A stretch of DNA of 64,000 nucleotides. Source: UBA7446 sp964014735 (GTDB lineage Bacteria > Bacteroidota > Bacteroidia > Flavobacteriales > Flavobacteriaceae). Below are positions 32,497 through 41,433 of this stretch, piece by piece. The DNA is taken from NCBI GenBank assembly GCA_964014735.1, contig CAXHBH010000001.1, forward strand, positions 70,807-134,806, written 5' to 3'. The translations under genes were made by a program, and so were the position numbers. Every line of letters begins with the position of its first letter. The first letter of the stretch is position 1. Below the pieces are notes generated by a model. The model had not been told where the DNA came from. It did no database searches and saw nothing but the letters and a program-made list of their open reading frames with translations.

Positions 32497-33359
32497 TCAA
32501 GAAAAAGTTTGATAATTGGAGTACGTTGTGTACAAATTATGCCCACCACTAATATACTTATAATGTACTACTGCAACACCATAACCCCCTTGATCATAAA
32601 CATACTTTTCAATGGTCATACCACTGCTGGCATCTGATGTAACTGTTGTTTTTGTGTCTGTATTGTTGAATGCAGCCCAATGGTTTAGGACTGTTTGTGC
32701 GCCCTTAAAATAATTGTTTCCAACATATGGAAGTGTGTCATCTGCAGTGCCGTGTAAGTGAACCATAGGCATAGGATGCGAGGGGGTTTTTGTACAGTCT
32801 AGCATGGTGCCTGAAACCGAAGCCACCGCCGCAAAGGTTTCACTTTTATAGTTGGCTAGCCCATAAGCGATCATGCCACCATTCGAATAACCAGTAGCAT
32901 AAATACGGTCTTTGTCTACGCTGTAGTTAGTTGAAAGTTCGTTAACAAGTGCTGCTATAAAGCCAAAGCAGTCCGCATCGCTTTTGTTGTCGCCCCCATT
33001 TGGGCGAGTATTCCAATGTGGAGATTCATCTAAATTACTGCCTATGGATACACCAAAATAAAGTTTTCACTTTCTGCTAGCGATCGCATGTCTGCATATA
33101 TCATGTACTCGATCGCATTCCCGCCAAAACCATGAAAATTGAACATTAGCGGTATTGCGGTTGTGCTGTTATGGTTGCTGGGCACAAAAAGCACGTATTC
33201 CCGAGTGAGACTATTGTGTTCAAGGGTTAGCCTATTCTTATTCGCGGTGTTTGAGCCTTTGTCATTGTCTTTGCCAATTTCAACAGCGTTATGCGTTTCG
33301 TTACACCCCACTATAAAGAAAACGCTCATAAAGATCAAAAAAAAGATGCTTCTATTCAT
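32497..33359 (-). pseudogene. LpqC-like esterase / PHB depolymerase lipoprotein, frameshifted
   Basis: The N-terminal part (from ATG 33359) is a lipoprotein leader with lipobox FIVGC, then LTREYVLFVPSNH, PLMFNFHGFGG and ILVYP, ending at a TAG (33042-33044). One frame over, the sequence continues SNLDESPHWNTRPNGGDNKS, DRIYATGYSNGGMIAYGLAN (nucleophile elbow G-Y-S-N-G-G) and MVHLHGTADDTLPY (catalytic Asp). A one-base loss next to 33042 explains the break. The end (GGHNLYTTYSNYQTFS) lacks the usual GGHxWP, so the C-terminus may also be altered. Secreted esterases of this type cleave short acyl esters. Confidence 0.82.
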
Positions 33360-33383
33360 TTCTTTAACGCCAGTTATACATTT

Positions 33384-33818
33384 TTACACTGCCTTCAGCA
33401 CATGGGTTACAACACCCCAGATGATAAGTTCATTGTCTTCTGTTACTTGTAGGGGTTTGTATTGTTTGTTTTCGGGCATCAGCCACACGCAGTCTTCGGC
33501 CACCTTGAGCCGTTTTACGGTAAACTCCCCATCCACAAAGCACACGGCAATTTTGCCGTCTTCAGGATCTAAACTGCGATCAATTACGAGCAAATCGCCG
33601 TCGTCTAGGCCAGCGCCTACCATAGATTGCCCTGCAACCCGCGCATAGAAGGTAGCCGCTTCGTTTTTTACCACAGCCCTATCAAGGCTGATGCGCACTT
33701 CTTTAAAGTCGTCGGCGGGGGAGGGAAAGCCCGCCGAAATGCCTTCGCCGGCAAGCCAAACATCGGCTTTGTTGCTTGTGTCGGGGCTGTAAAAATGGAG
33801 GGTTGTTGCTTTTTTCAT
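33384..33818 (-). CDS. umuD: UmuD-like autoproteolytic subunit
   Basis: 144 aa S24-family peptidase. The cleavage site is Ala-Gly/Phe (G30-F31 in ISAGFPSPADDF), the nucleophile is S65 in VAGQSMVGAG, and the general base is K102 in FTVKRLK. After RecA-stimulated self-cleavage UmuD' joins UmuC as Pol V. Its ATG overlaps the umuC stop (ATGA), so it is translated after umuC; in most bacteria umuD comes first. Followed by the broken LpqC gene. Confidence 0.94.
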   Translation of the reverse strand: MKKATTLHFYSPDTSNKADVWLAGEGISAGFPSPADDFKEVRISLDRAVVKNEAATFYARVAGQSMVGAGLDDGDLLVIDRSLDPEDGKIAVCFVDGEFTVKRLKVAEDCVWLMPENKQYKPLQVTEDNELIIWGVVTHVLKAV

Positions 33819-35074
33819 CTTACCGTAATAATGTCTTGAATATCTGTGGTGTAACGGGGCGATAAGTGGGCTTGTTTCATTTTAAAAGTTCTGCTCAGGT
33901 CTTGGTTGGCGAGTTTGATTTTATACGGGCCATACTTGCGGTGCAGTAGATCAATGCGCTTCATCAATGCGTCATGGCGGCTGTCTTCGCCATCAAATAG
34001 CGTGAGTTGTTGTGTGTTTTTGGGTACAATTCCCGTGACCATAACACCTGCTTTTTTATATTGAATACCATCTTTGAAAATATGTTCCAAACCCTTTAGG
34101 GCATACTTGCTAATGGTCAAACTTGACTGTGAGGTAAAGGGCATGGTAACCAACATTCCATTGCGGTACTGCGGCAAGTCAGGCATAAACGGATTGCTAC
34201 GAACAAATACATATACAGCATGGCAGCTGCTGCCTTGTTTGCGTAGTTTTTCGGCACAAAGCGTTGCATAGGTCGATATGCGTTCGCGCACTTCCTCATA
34301 GGAAGTAATAAGTGACTCGAAACTGCGGGTAGTAGCAATGGCTTTTTTGGGGGAGGCTATCATTTCCATCGGAATTGTTGCGCTTCCTTCTAAGTCTTTT
34401 TTTAGGCGCAGCCCCACGACACTCATCTGTTTGCGTACCCAATTGTCACTTAGCTGGGTAAAGTCATAGGCGGTTTTCACTTCGTTAAGTGCCAACCGGC
34501 ATGCGTGTTGACGACCAATGCCCCAAACATCTGCAATGGGTAGCCACTTGAGGGCCTTAATGCGCTTTTCTTCCGAATCAATTACATAGACGCCTTTGGT
34601 TTTTTCAGCAAATTTTTTTGCCACACGGTTGGCTACTTTAGCAAGACCCTTGCTTGGGCCAAGTCCAATGCTAACGGGCATGCCAGTCCATTTGCGCACA
34701 CGCTTGCGTATTTGTTGTGCATAGGTCTCCATGTGATAGCGGTCAAAGCCGTCAAAATGTAAAAATGCCTCGTCAATGCTGTACACTTCTAGCTCAGGTG
34801 TAAACTGACGCAAGACATCCATCACACGCTGGCTCATATCACCATAGAGTGGATAATTGGACGAAAAAACCTGAACGTTGTATTGTCTAAAAAAAGACGA
34901 AAACTTGTGTGCAGGCGCCCCCATGGGTAGTCCAAGGGCTTTGGCTTCGTTACTGCGCGCAATCACACAACCGTCATTGTTGGACAAAATAGCAATGGGC
35001 TTGTCGTTTAATGTGGGTTGAAAAATGCGCTCACAAGAAGCGTAGAAGTTATTACAATCGACTAAAGCAAACAC
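33815..35074 (-). CDS. umuC: Y-family DNA polymerase, Pol V catalytic subunit
   Basis: 419 aa from the GTG at 35074 (MFALVDCNNFYASCERIFQP). The TTG at 35080 lies within the -7 box TAGTTTTG and is unlikely to start translation. Palm motifs are DCNNFYASCE and YSIDEAFLHFDG (catalytic Asp-Glu). Helix-hairpin-helix elements follow (ADVWGIGRQHACRL), and then the little finger. It carries out error-prone lesion bypass. A perfect 6-9-6 inverted repeat overlaps its promoter. Divergent from sucA. Confidence 0.94.
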   Translation of the reverse strand: MFALVDCNNFYASCERIFQPTLNDKPIAILSNNDGCVIARSNEAKALGLPMGAPAHKFSSFFRQYNVQVFSSNYPLYGDMSQRVMDVLRQFTPELEVYSIDEAFLHFDGFDRYHMETYAQQIRKRVRKWTGMPVSIGLGPSKGLAKVANRVAKKFAEKTKGVYVIDSEEKRIKALKWLPIADVWGIGRQHACRLALNEVKTAYDFTQLSDNWVRKQMSVVGLRLKKDLEGSATIPMEMIASPKKAIATTRSFESLITSYEEVRERISTYATLCAEKLRKQGSSCHAVYVFVRSNPFMPDLPQYRNGMLVTMPFTSQSSLTISKYALKGLEHIFKDGIQYKKAGVMVTGIVPKNTQQLTLFDGEDSRHDALMKRIDLLHRKYGPYKIKLANQDLSRTFKMKQAHLSPRYTTDIQDIITVR

Positions 35075-35077
35075 ATT

Positions 35078-35102
35078 CAAAACTACATTTTTTTACTGTA
35101 GT
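35078..35102 (-). promoter_or_regulatory. umuC promoter with overlapping inverted-repeat operator
   Basis: The minus-strand -7 box TAGTTTTG (35078-35085) ends 3 nt before the GTG start. ACTACA-N9-TGTAGT (35082-35102) is a perfect 6-bp inverted repeat that covers the box and the spacer. A TTTA at the expected -33 distance is one base off TTTG. A repressor here would block RNA polymerase, as expected of an SOS operator; its identity is inference. Confidence 0.55.
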
Positions 35103-35130
35103 ATTAAATAGTTTTTTTCAACTAAATCCT

Positions 35131-35160
35131 GCGTTAATAAACGCAAATACAGTACATTTG
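35131..35160 (+). promoter_or_regulatory. sucA promoter with small inverted repeat
   Basis: TACATTTG at 35153-35160 lies 20 nt before the sucA ATG. The -33 position holds CTG instead of TTG. GCGTT-AATA-AACGC (35131-35144) is a perfect 5-bp inverted repeat between the two elements. Confidence 0.5.
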
Positions 35161-35180
35161 TTTAGTACAACCACTCCTAG

Positions 35181-37919
35181 ATGGACAAGTATTCGTTTCT
35201 CAATGCAGCCCATACGGCTCATTTTGCGCAGCTTTACGACCAATACCTCATAAACCCTGATAGCGTAGAGCCTAGCTGGCGTGCCTTTTTCCAAGGATTT
35301 GACTTTGGTGTAGAGAATGGTGCTGAATATGCTGACGAAAAGGTTCCACAGTCTGTTCTCAAAGAATTCCGCGTCGTAAAACTTATTGATGGTTACCGCG
35401 GAAGTGGACACCTCTTTACACGGACCAACCCCGTGCGAGAGCGTAGAAAATATAAGCCAACCCTTGCTATCGAAAATTTTGGATTGACCCACCAAGATCT
35501 GGACACGGTATTTTCGGCTGGCGAAATCATAGGCATTGGCCCGGCAAAACTGGCTGATATCATTGTGCACTTGGAGCGTATCTACTGCGAATCCATAGGT
35601 TTGGAGTATATGTTTATCCGTCATCCGCAACGCGTAAACTGGATTCAAGAATGGATCAACAAGAACGGTAATCATCCATCATTCGATGATAATGAAAAAA
35701 AGCATATTCTTAAAAAACTAAATGAGGCCGTTGCTTTTGAGAGTTTCCTACACACCAAATACGTTGGCCAAAAACGCTTTTCTCTAGAAGGTGGCGAGTC
35801 TTTGATTCCAGCCTTAGATGCCTTGATTGAAGGCGCTGCCAAAGGCGGGGTAGAGGAGTTTGTGGTTGGCATGGCGCACAGAGGTCGTCTCAATACGCTG
35901 ACCAATATTTTTGGTAAGCCCGCTCAAGACATTTTTAGTGAGTTTGATGGGAAAGACTATGAAGAGGAGGTATTTGACGGAGACGTTAAGTATCACCTAG
36001 GATGGACCTCAAAACGCCTCACAGATGCAGGCTATCAAGTAAACATGAATATTGCACCCAACCCTTCTCATCTGGAAGCAGTGAACGCTGTAGTCGAAGG
36101 TATTGCACGTGCGAAACAAGATAATAATTACAATGGCAATACCCGAAAAGTAATGCCCATTCTCATTCATGGTGATGCTGCTATTGCAGGTCAGGGAGTG
36201 GTATATGAAGTGGTGCAAATGGCACAACTCGATGGCTACAGAACAGGCGGTACAATACATATTGTGGTCAATAACCAAATAGGCTTTACCACCAATTATT
36301 TAGATGGGCGTTCAAGCACCTATTGTACAGATGTTGCCAAGGTTACCCTTTCACCTGTGTTGCATATAAATGCTGATGACGTAGAGGCTGTGGTTCATGC
36401 CATGCATTTTGCTTTGGCCTATCGCAACCGTTTTTCACGTGATGTATTTATTGACTTGCTTGGCTATAGAAAATATGGCCATAACGAAGGGGACGAACCA
36501 CGATTTACGCAACCTAAGCTCTACAAAGCCATAGGTAAGCATAAAAACCCACGAGATATCTACGCTGCCAAACTGATGTCTAAAGGTGTTATTAAGCAAG
36601 TTGATTTGGACCAGATGGAAGCCGATTATAAGCAAACACTTGAAAAAAAGCTCGAAGATGCTCGACAGGCTTCCAATACAATTATCACACCATTCATGAA
36701 AGACGAATGGACTGGATATCAACGTGCCAAGCAAAAAGACATGCTGCAGGCTGTTGACACCACCATTGAGCTCAAAAAATTGGATGCCATTGCAAGTACA
36801 CTTACCGAACTACCTTCAAATAAAAAATTCTTGCGTAAAACACAGCGCTTGGTAAAAGACCGAAAGGCCATGTATTTTGAGCGTAATCAATTGGATTGGG
36901 CCATGGGCGAGTTGTTGGCATACGGCTCCTTACTTTCAGAAGGGCATGATGTTCGTATTTCCGGGCAGGATGTTGAGCGCGGTACATTCTCTCATCGCCA
37001 TGCCGTCATGAAGGTCGAAGATTCTGAAGAAGAAGTAATTCTTTTAAATAGTTTGGACAAATCTCAAGGGCGTTTTAACATCTTTAACTCTTCTCTTTCT
37101 GAATATGGCGTTATGGGATATGACTATGGTTTTGCCATGGCCAGCCCAAGTGCCTTAACTGTATGGGAAGCGCAGTTTGGTGATTTTAGTAACGGCGCAC
37201 AAATTATGATTGACCAATACCTTTCATCTGCTGAAGACAAATGGAAAATGCAGAATGGTTTGGTTTTGTTTCTTCCCCATGGTTATGAAGGACAGGGTGC
37301 CGAGCATTCTTCTGCTCGCATGGAACGCTATTTACAGCTATGTGCCAAAGACAATATGTTCGTGGCTGACGTAACTACACCGGCCAATCTATTCCATATG
37401 TTACGGCGGCAGCTTAAATCAACATATCGAAAACCATTGGTGGTATTTACACCCAAAAGTTTATTGCGACATCCAATGGCCGTTTCTTCCAAAGAATCGT
37501 TGGCAAAAGGTCAGTTTATGCCTTTAATTGATGATGACACAGTTAAGCCTAAGGAGGTAAAGACACTTGTATTGTGTACAGGTAAGTTTTATTACGACTT
37601 ATTTGATGCCCGCGATAACAAAAAGCGTAAAGATGTGGCATTGGTTCGCCTTGAACAATTATTCCCCTTGCCTAAAGATGAGATAGCCGCGGTTATGAAA
37701 AAGTATACCAAAGCAGAAGTGGTGTGGGCACAGGAAGAGCCACGAAACATGGGCGCATATGGACATTTATTGTTACATCTTCCGCAAGCACGGGATTTCC
37801 GTGTTGCATCTCGCCGTTTTTACGGTGCCCCTGCAGCTGGAAGTTCAACACGATCCAAGCGACGCCATAAAGAAATTATTGAGTACGTATTTGATAAAAC
37901 CAAAGACAATATGCGCTAG
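35181..37919 (+). CDS. sucA: 2-oxoglutarate dehydrogenase E1 component
   Basis: 912 aa thiamine-diphosphate enzyme that decarboxylates 2-oxoglutarate and succinylates the E2 lipoyl group. The N-terminal peptide FLNAAHTAHFAQLYDQYLIN is the E2-binding segment. VVGMAHRGRLNTLTNIFGK and IHGDAAIAGQGVVYE belong to the ThDP domain, and FRVASRRFYGAPAAGSS is near the end. It is followed after 21 nt by sucB. Promoter at 35153. Confidence 0.97.
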   Translation: MDKYSFLNAAHTAHFAQLYDQYLINPDSVEPSWRAFFQGFDFGVENGAEYADEKVPQSVLKEFRVVKLIDGYRGSGHLFTRTNPVRERRKYKPTLAIENFGLTHQDLDTVFSAGEIIGIGPAKLADIIVHLERIYCESIGLEYMFIRHPQRVNWIQEWINKNGNHPSFDDNEKKHILKKLNEAVAFESFLHTKYVGQKRFSLEGGESLIPALDALIEGAAKGGVEEFVVGMAHRGRLNTLTNIFGKPAQDIFSEFDGKDYEEEVFDGDVKYHLGWTSKRLTDAGYQVNMNIAPNPSHLEAVNAVVEGIARAKQDNNYNGNTRKVMPILIHGDAAIAGQGVVYEVVQMAQLDGYRTGGTIHIVVNNQIGFTTNYLDGRSSTYCTDVAKVTLSPVLHINADDVEAVVHAMHFALAYRNRFSRDVFIDLLGYRKYGHNEGDEPRFTQPKLYKAIGKHKNPRDIYAAKLMSKGVIKQVDLDQMEADYKQTLEKKLEDARQASNTIITPFMKDEWTGYQRAKQKDMLQAVDTTIELKKLDAIASTLTELPSNKKFLRKTQRLVKDRKAMYFERNQLDWAMGELLAYGSLLSEGHDVRISGQDVERGTFSHRHAVMKVEDSEEEVILLNSLDKSQGRFNIFNSSLSEYGVMGYDYGFAMASPSALTVWEAQFGDFSNGAQIMIDQYLSSAEDKWKMQNGLVLFLPHGYEGQGAEHSSARMERYLQLCAKDNMFVADVTTPANLFHMLRRQLKSTYRKPLVVFTPKSLLRHPMAVSSKESLAKGQFMPLIDDDTVKPKEVKTLVLCTGKFYYDLFDARDNKKRKDVALVRLEQLFPLPKDEIAAVMKKYTKAEVVWAQEEPRNMGAYGHLLLHLPQARDFRVASRRFYGAPAAGSSTRSKRRHKEIIEYVFDKTKDNMR

Positions 37920-37940
37920 AGCAGCGCCAAAACAGGAGTT

Positions 37941-39143
37941 ATGATTTTAGAAATGAAAGTGCCCTCTCCGGGCGAATCAATATCAGAAGTAGAAATAGCC
38001 GAATGGTTGGTTAGTGATGGTGATTATGTAGAAAAAGATCAAACCATTGCCGAAGTCGATTCCGACAAGGCTACCCTTGAGCTCCCCGCGGAGGAGAGTG
38101 GAATCATTACACTTAAGGCCGAAGAAGGTGATGCGATTGCTGTAGGCGGCATTGTATGTCATATAGACACTGCTGCAATCAAGCCAGAAGGTCTGGATAT
38201 AAAACCTGCTCCGGTCAAAGCAACCGTTTCACAAGCCTCAACAACAACTGCTCCCGCTAAAACATCTTATGCTACTGGGACAGCCTCCCCAGCAGCTCGA
38301 AAAATTATTACTGAAAAGGGAATAGATACAGCTGCTATTCCAGGCACCGGTCGTGACGGCCGTATAACAAAAGAAGATGCCCTAAATGCTGTTCCTTCAA
38401 TGAGGACCTCAGAAGGTGACAGGCCATTATCTCGCAAGAAAATGTCCATGCTCCGCCGAAAAGTAGCTGAACGCTTGGTTGCTGCCAAAAATGAAACAGC
38501 CATGCTTACTACATTTAATGAGGTCAATATGTCACCCATTTTTGACTTGCGGGCCGAGTATAAGGAAGCCTTTAAAGCAAAACATGATGTTGGACTTGGG
38601 TTTATGAGCTTTTTCACCAAAGCCGTGGTCCGTGCAATAAAAGAATTCCCAGACGTAAACTCCATGATTGATGGCAACGAACAAATATTGCACGACTACT
38701 GTGATATTAGTGTAGCCGTTTCGGGACCTAAAGGGCTTATGGTTCCTGTAGTTCGAAATGCTGAATCCATGGACTTTAAGGATTTAGAGACCGAAATTAA
38801 GCGTTTAGCAATCCGAGCACGTGATGGACAAATCACTGTTGATGAAATGACAGGTGGGACCTTTACCATCTCCAATGGAGGGGTGTTTGGATCTATGCTT
38901 TCAACACCAATCATCAATCCACCACAATCAGCTATTTTAGGTATGCACAATATTTTACAACGTCCAATTGCTGTTGATGGTAAGGTTGAAATTCACCCTA
39001 TGATGTATTTGGCGCTTTCTTATGACCATCGGATTATTGATGGACGCGAAAGTGTAGGATTTTTGGTAGCTGTAAAAGAAGCACTAGAAGATCCCGTCAA
39101 CTTACTGATGCATGGTGATGTCAAAAAAGCATTGGCACTTTAA
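37941..39143 (+). CDS. sucB: Dihydrolipoyllysine succinyltransferase (2-oxoglutarate dehydrogenase E2)
   Basis: 400 aa. An N-terminal lipoyl domain has the lipoylated Lys in EVDSDKATLELPA. After a Pro/Ala/Thr-rich linker comes a peripheral-subunit-binding domain (SPAARKIITEKGIDTAAIPG). The C-terminal catalytic domain ends with SYDHRIIDGRESVGFL (catalytic His and Asp). It transfers succinyl to CoA. E3 is not in the window. Ends 4 nt into the convergent nfu gene. Confidence 0.97.
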   Translation: MILEMKVPSPGESISEVEIAEWLVSDGDYVEKDQTIAEVDSDKATLELPAEESGIITLKAEEGDAIAVGGIVCHIDTAAIKPEGLDIKPAPVKATVSQASTTTAPAKTSYATGTASPAARKIITEKGIDTAAIPGTGRDGRITKEDALNAVPSMRTSEGDRPLSRKKMSMLRRKVAERLVAAKNETAMLTTFNEVNMSPIFDLRAEYKEAFKAKHDVGLGFMSFFTKAVVRAIKEFPDVNSMIDGNEQILHDYCDISVAVSGPKGLMVPVVRNAESMDFKDLETEIKRLAIRARDGQITVDEMTGGTFTISNGGVFGSMLSTPIINPPQSAILGMHNILQRPIAVDGKVEIHPMMYLALSYDHRIIDGRESVGFLVAVKEALEDPVNLLMHGDVKKALAL

Positions 39144-40012
39144 CCATTAATAGCCACAACTTGCTCAACTTTTCCAGGTAGCATTTCGCGCATCATGGTT
39201 TCGATACCATTCTTAAGGGTAAATGTAGAGGAAGGGCAACCACTACAAGCGCCTTGTAAGACGACGTGGACGGCCTTTGCGTTTTCATCAAAAGATTGAA
39301 ACACAATATTCCCGCCATCAGAAGCTACAGCAGGCTTGATGTATTCATCCAATATCCGTACAATCTCTTGCTCGATTGGAGTGTGATTAATTTCTACATT
39401 TGCTTCCTCTTTCGAAAATGGACTGAAGCTAGGGGACAATATGGGTTTGTTTTCCGCAATGTGCTCTCTAATAAAAGTGCGTACTTGTTGCACTACTTCT
39501 TCCCAAGTTGAAATTTCGTATTTTGTTATGGACACAAAGTTTTCGTCCATGTATACTTCTTTGACAAAAGGAAAGTGGAATAAAGCTTGTGCTAGGGGTG
39601 CATCTTGGGTTGTATCTATGGAAGTAAACTCCACACTTGCGGGCACCAGTTTTTTATTTGCCACAAACTTCATCACAGCAGGGTTCGGAGTGCTTTCGGC
39701 ATAAACACTAGCTGGAGCCGCTTTTTTTGTTTTGGTGACTTCACCTCCGTCAGCGAGGTACTTTTCTAATTGTTCAACAACTTCTCCTTGTACATCACTC
39801 CATTCCACAATGGGAAAACGTTCTAAGGTCAATTGAGTGCCGTTGAGGGTTACAGCCTTCACAAAAGGCAAATAAAATAATTGCTGTGCTAATGGAACTT
39901 CAATGGCTTCTGAAACATTGTTAAACGCATAAGCGCGCTCAACAAGTGTAATATCAGTACTTAAAACAAGTAAATCTGGATTTTCAGATGGTAATATGCG
40001 AAAACGACTCAT
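39140..40012 (-). CDS. NifU-like iron-sulfur scaffold/carrier (Nfu)
   Basis: 290 aa from ATG 40012 (MSRFRILPSENPDLL). Two N-terminal Nfu_N-type repeats (the second about residues 105-190, STPNPAVMKFVANKKLVPAS) precede the C-terminal NifU domain with the cluster-binding CxxC in QGACSGCPSSTFTLKNG. It likely carries [4Fe-4S] clusters to client enzymes. A linker (KPILSPSFSPFSKEEAN) separates the halves. Convergent with sucB (4 nt overlap). Confidence 0.92.
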   Translation of the reverse strand: MSRFRILPSENPDLLVLSTDITLVERAYAFNNVSEAIEVPLAQQLFYLPFVKAVTLNGTQLTLERFPIVEWSDVQGEVVEQLEKYLADGGEVTKTKKAAPASVYAESTPNPAVMKFVANKKLVPASVEFTSIDTTQDAPLAQALFHFPFVKEVYMDENFVSITKYEISTWEEVVQQVRTFIREHIAENKPILSPSFSPFSKEEANVEINHTPIEQEIVRILDEYIKPAVASDGGNIVFQSFDENAKAVHVVLQGACSGCPSSTFTLKNGIETMMREMLPGKVEQVVAING

Positions 40013-40086
40013 AAACTTTTTATGCAAAAATACGTATTAGAACAATAGTAGTAGAAACTACACAGTAGATTTTTGTACTTTACAGC

Positions 40087-40599
40087 ATGCTAATAAAAAC
40101 CATATTAAATCACACGCCCACTTATGGCGAAAACTGTTTTTTTGCTGATAATGCTACTCTCATTGGAGATGTATTGATGGGCGATTCTTGCTCTGTGTGG
40201 TTTCAGGCAGTAGTTCGTGGCGATGTAAATCGTATTGTCATTGGAGACAACGTCAATATTCAAGACGGGGCTGTTATTCATGCAACTTATAAGACTGCTC
40301 CTACTACAATAGGTAACAATGTATCAATTGGGCACAATTCCATTGTTCATGGATGCAGCATTTACGACAACGTATTGGTTGGTATGGGTGCTATTATTAT
40401 GGATGACGCAGTTGTGGAATCCAACAGCATTATTGCTGCTGGAGCGGTGGTTACCAAAAACACCATAGTGCCATCCGGAACGGTTTTTGGTGGTGTGCCT
40501 GCCAAAAAAATTAGGGATACTTCACCTGAACTAATTTCAGGAGAAATAGCGCGTATCGCAAAAAATTACAGCTTATATGCAAGCTGGTTTAAGGATTAA
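40087..40599 (+). CDS. Gamma-carbonic anhydrase family protein
   Basis: 170 aa left-handed beta-helix with hexapeptide turns throughout. Metal ligands H65 (DGAVIHATY), H83 and H88 (IGHNSIVHG) match gamma-class carbonic anhydrases (YrdA/PaaY-like). It may hydrate CO2 or be a thioester-related paralogue; many YrdA-type proteins have weak activity. Its end overlaps the convergent murI by 4 nt. Confidence 0.9.
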   Translation: MLIKTILNHTPTYGENCFFADNATLIGDVLMGDSCSVWFQAVVRGDVNRIVIGDNVNIQDGAVIHATYKTAPTTIGNNVSIGHNSIVHGCSIYDNVLVGMGAIIMDDAVVESNSIIAAGAVVTKNTIVPSGTVFGGVPAKKIRDTSPELISGEIARIAKNYSLYASWFKD

Positions 40600-41369
40600 A
40601 TTTTTAGCTGATTAACATGGTCAACACCAAAAGATTTCCAGAGGTCAATTTTTGGAGAAGTTGTGGTATAATAGGCAGTCCTACCGCCACTTTTATTGTA
40701 GAGGTTGTTTAAGTCTAGTAGTCTACGAGTTTGCTCGGCTACCGCCGTACTACAATCCACAATTGCTACATTTTCGGGAAGTATTTTTCTTAGGGTCTGC
40801 GTTAAAAAAGGGTAGTGGGTACATCCCAGAACTAAATGATCGATAGGTTTTTTTAGCATTGGGTACAAGATATCACGCAGTTGTTTTTCAGTTGCTTGGC
40901 TATCTGCTTTACCTTCTTCAACCAACCCTACCAGTCCATGCCCTACCTGGCTGATTACTTCAAGCTCTTGTGTATAATCTTGAGCTGTGCTTTGGAACAG
41001 TGTACTGGTAAGGGTTCCAGCAGTTGCAAGCACCCCTATAACTCCTGTTTTACTGTCTAATGCTGCTGGCTTTATGGCAGGTTCAACACCCACAAATGGA
41101 ATTGAAAAATGCTCCCTGAGCTGTGAAATAGCATTGGTCGTTGCCGTGTTGCAGGCTACCACTACTAGTTTACACTCTTGCGCAACCAACCATTTGGTAA
41201 CGGCCATTGCACGTGATGTAATTGTCTGTTTTGTTCTTTTTCCATAAGGTGTGTAAGCCTGGTCAGCCACGTAAAGGATATCCTCACTGGGAAGCATTTC
41301 TTTAAGTGCATTAAGCACAGATAATCCGCCTACTCCAGAATCGAAAACACCAATGGGTTTAGAATGCAT
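40596..41369 (-). CDS. murI: Glutamate racemase
   Basis: 257 aa. MurI makes D-glutamate for peptidoglycan. FDSGVGGLSVL opens the protein; the two catalytic Cys lie in VVVACNTATTNA and LVLGCTHYPFL. Downstream of the ompH pair but separated from it by a terminator at 41387-41407, so it has its own promoter. Confidence 0.96.
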   Translation of the reverse strand: MHSKPIGVFDSGVGGLSVLNALKEMLPSEDILYVADQAYTPYGKRTKQTITSRAMAVTKWLVAQECKLVVVACNTATTNAISQLREHFSIPFVGVEPAIKPAALDSKTGVIGVLATAGTLTSTLFQSTAQDYTQELEVISQVGHGLVGLVEEGKADSQATEKQLRDILYPMLKKPIDHLVLGCTHYPFLTQTLRKILPENVAIVDCSTAVAEQTRRLLDLNNLYNKSGGRTAYYTTTSPKIDLWKSFGVDHVNQLKI

Positions 41370-41386
41370 GCTTAAAAATAAAAAAA

Positions 41387-41407
41387 CTGCCTCGAAAGGA
41401 GGCAGTT
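41387..41407 (-). terminator. Terminator after the nadK-bamA-ompH operon
   Basis: ACTGCCTC pairs perfectly with GAGGCAGT around a 5-nt loop, with A runs on one side and T runs on the other, so it can work in both directions. Here it ends the minus-strand envelope operon. Confidence 0.9.
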
Positions 41408-41433
41408 TTTTTAGATAATATGTTTTGTTGGGC

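Noticed and set aside
32417..32503. Minus-strand frame after the LpqC end (FFLKDLEKLREFTETYKSE)
   Set aside because: It could be a shifted continuation of the esterase, but it does not resemble LpqC C-termini and is only ~29 codons, so not annotated.
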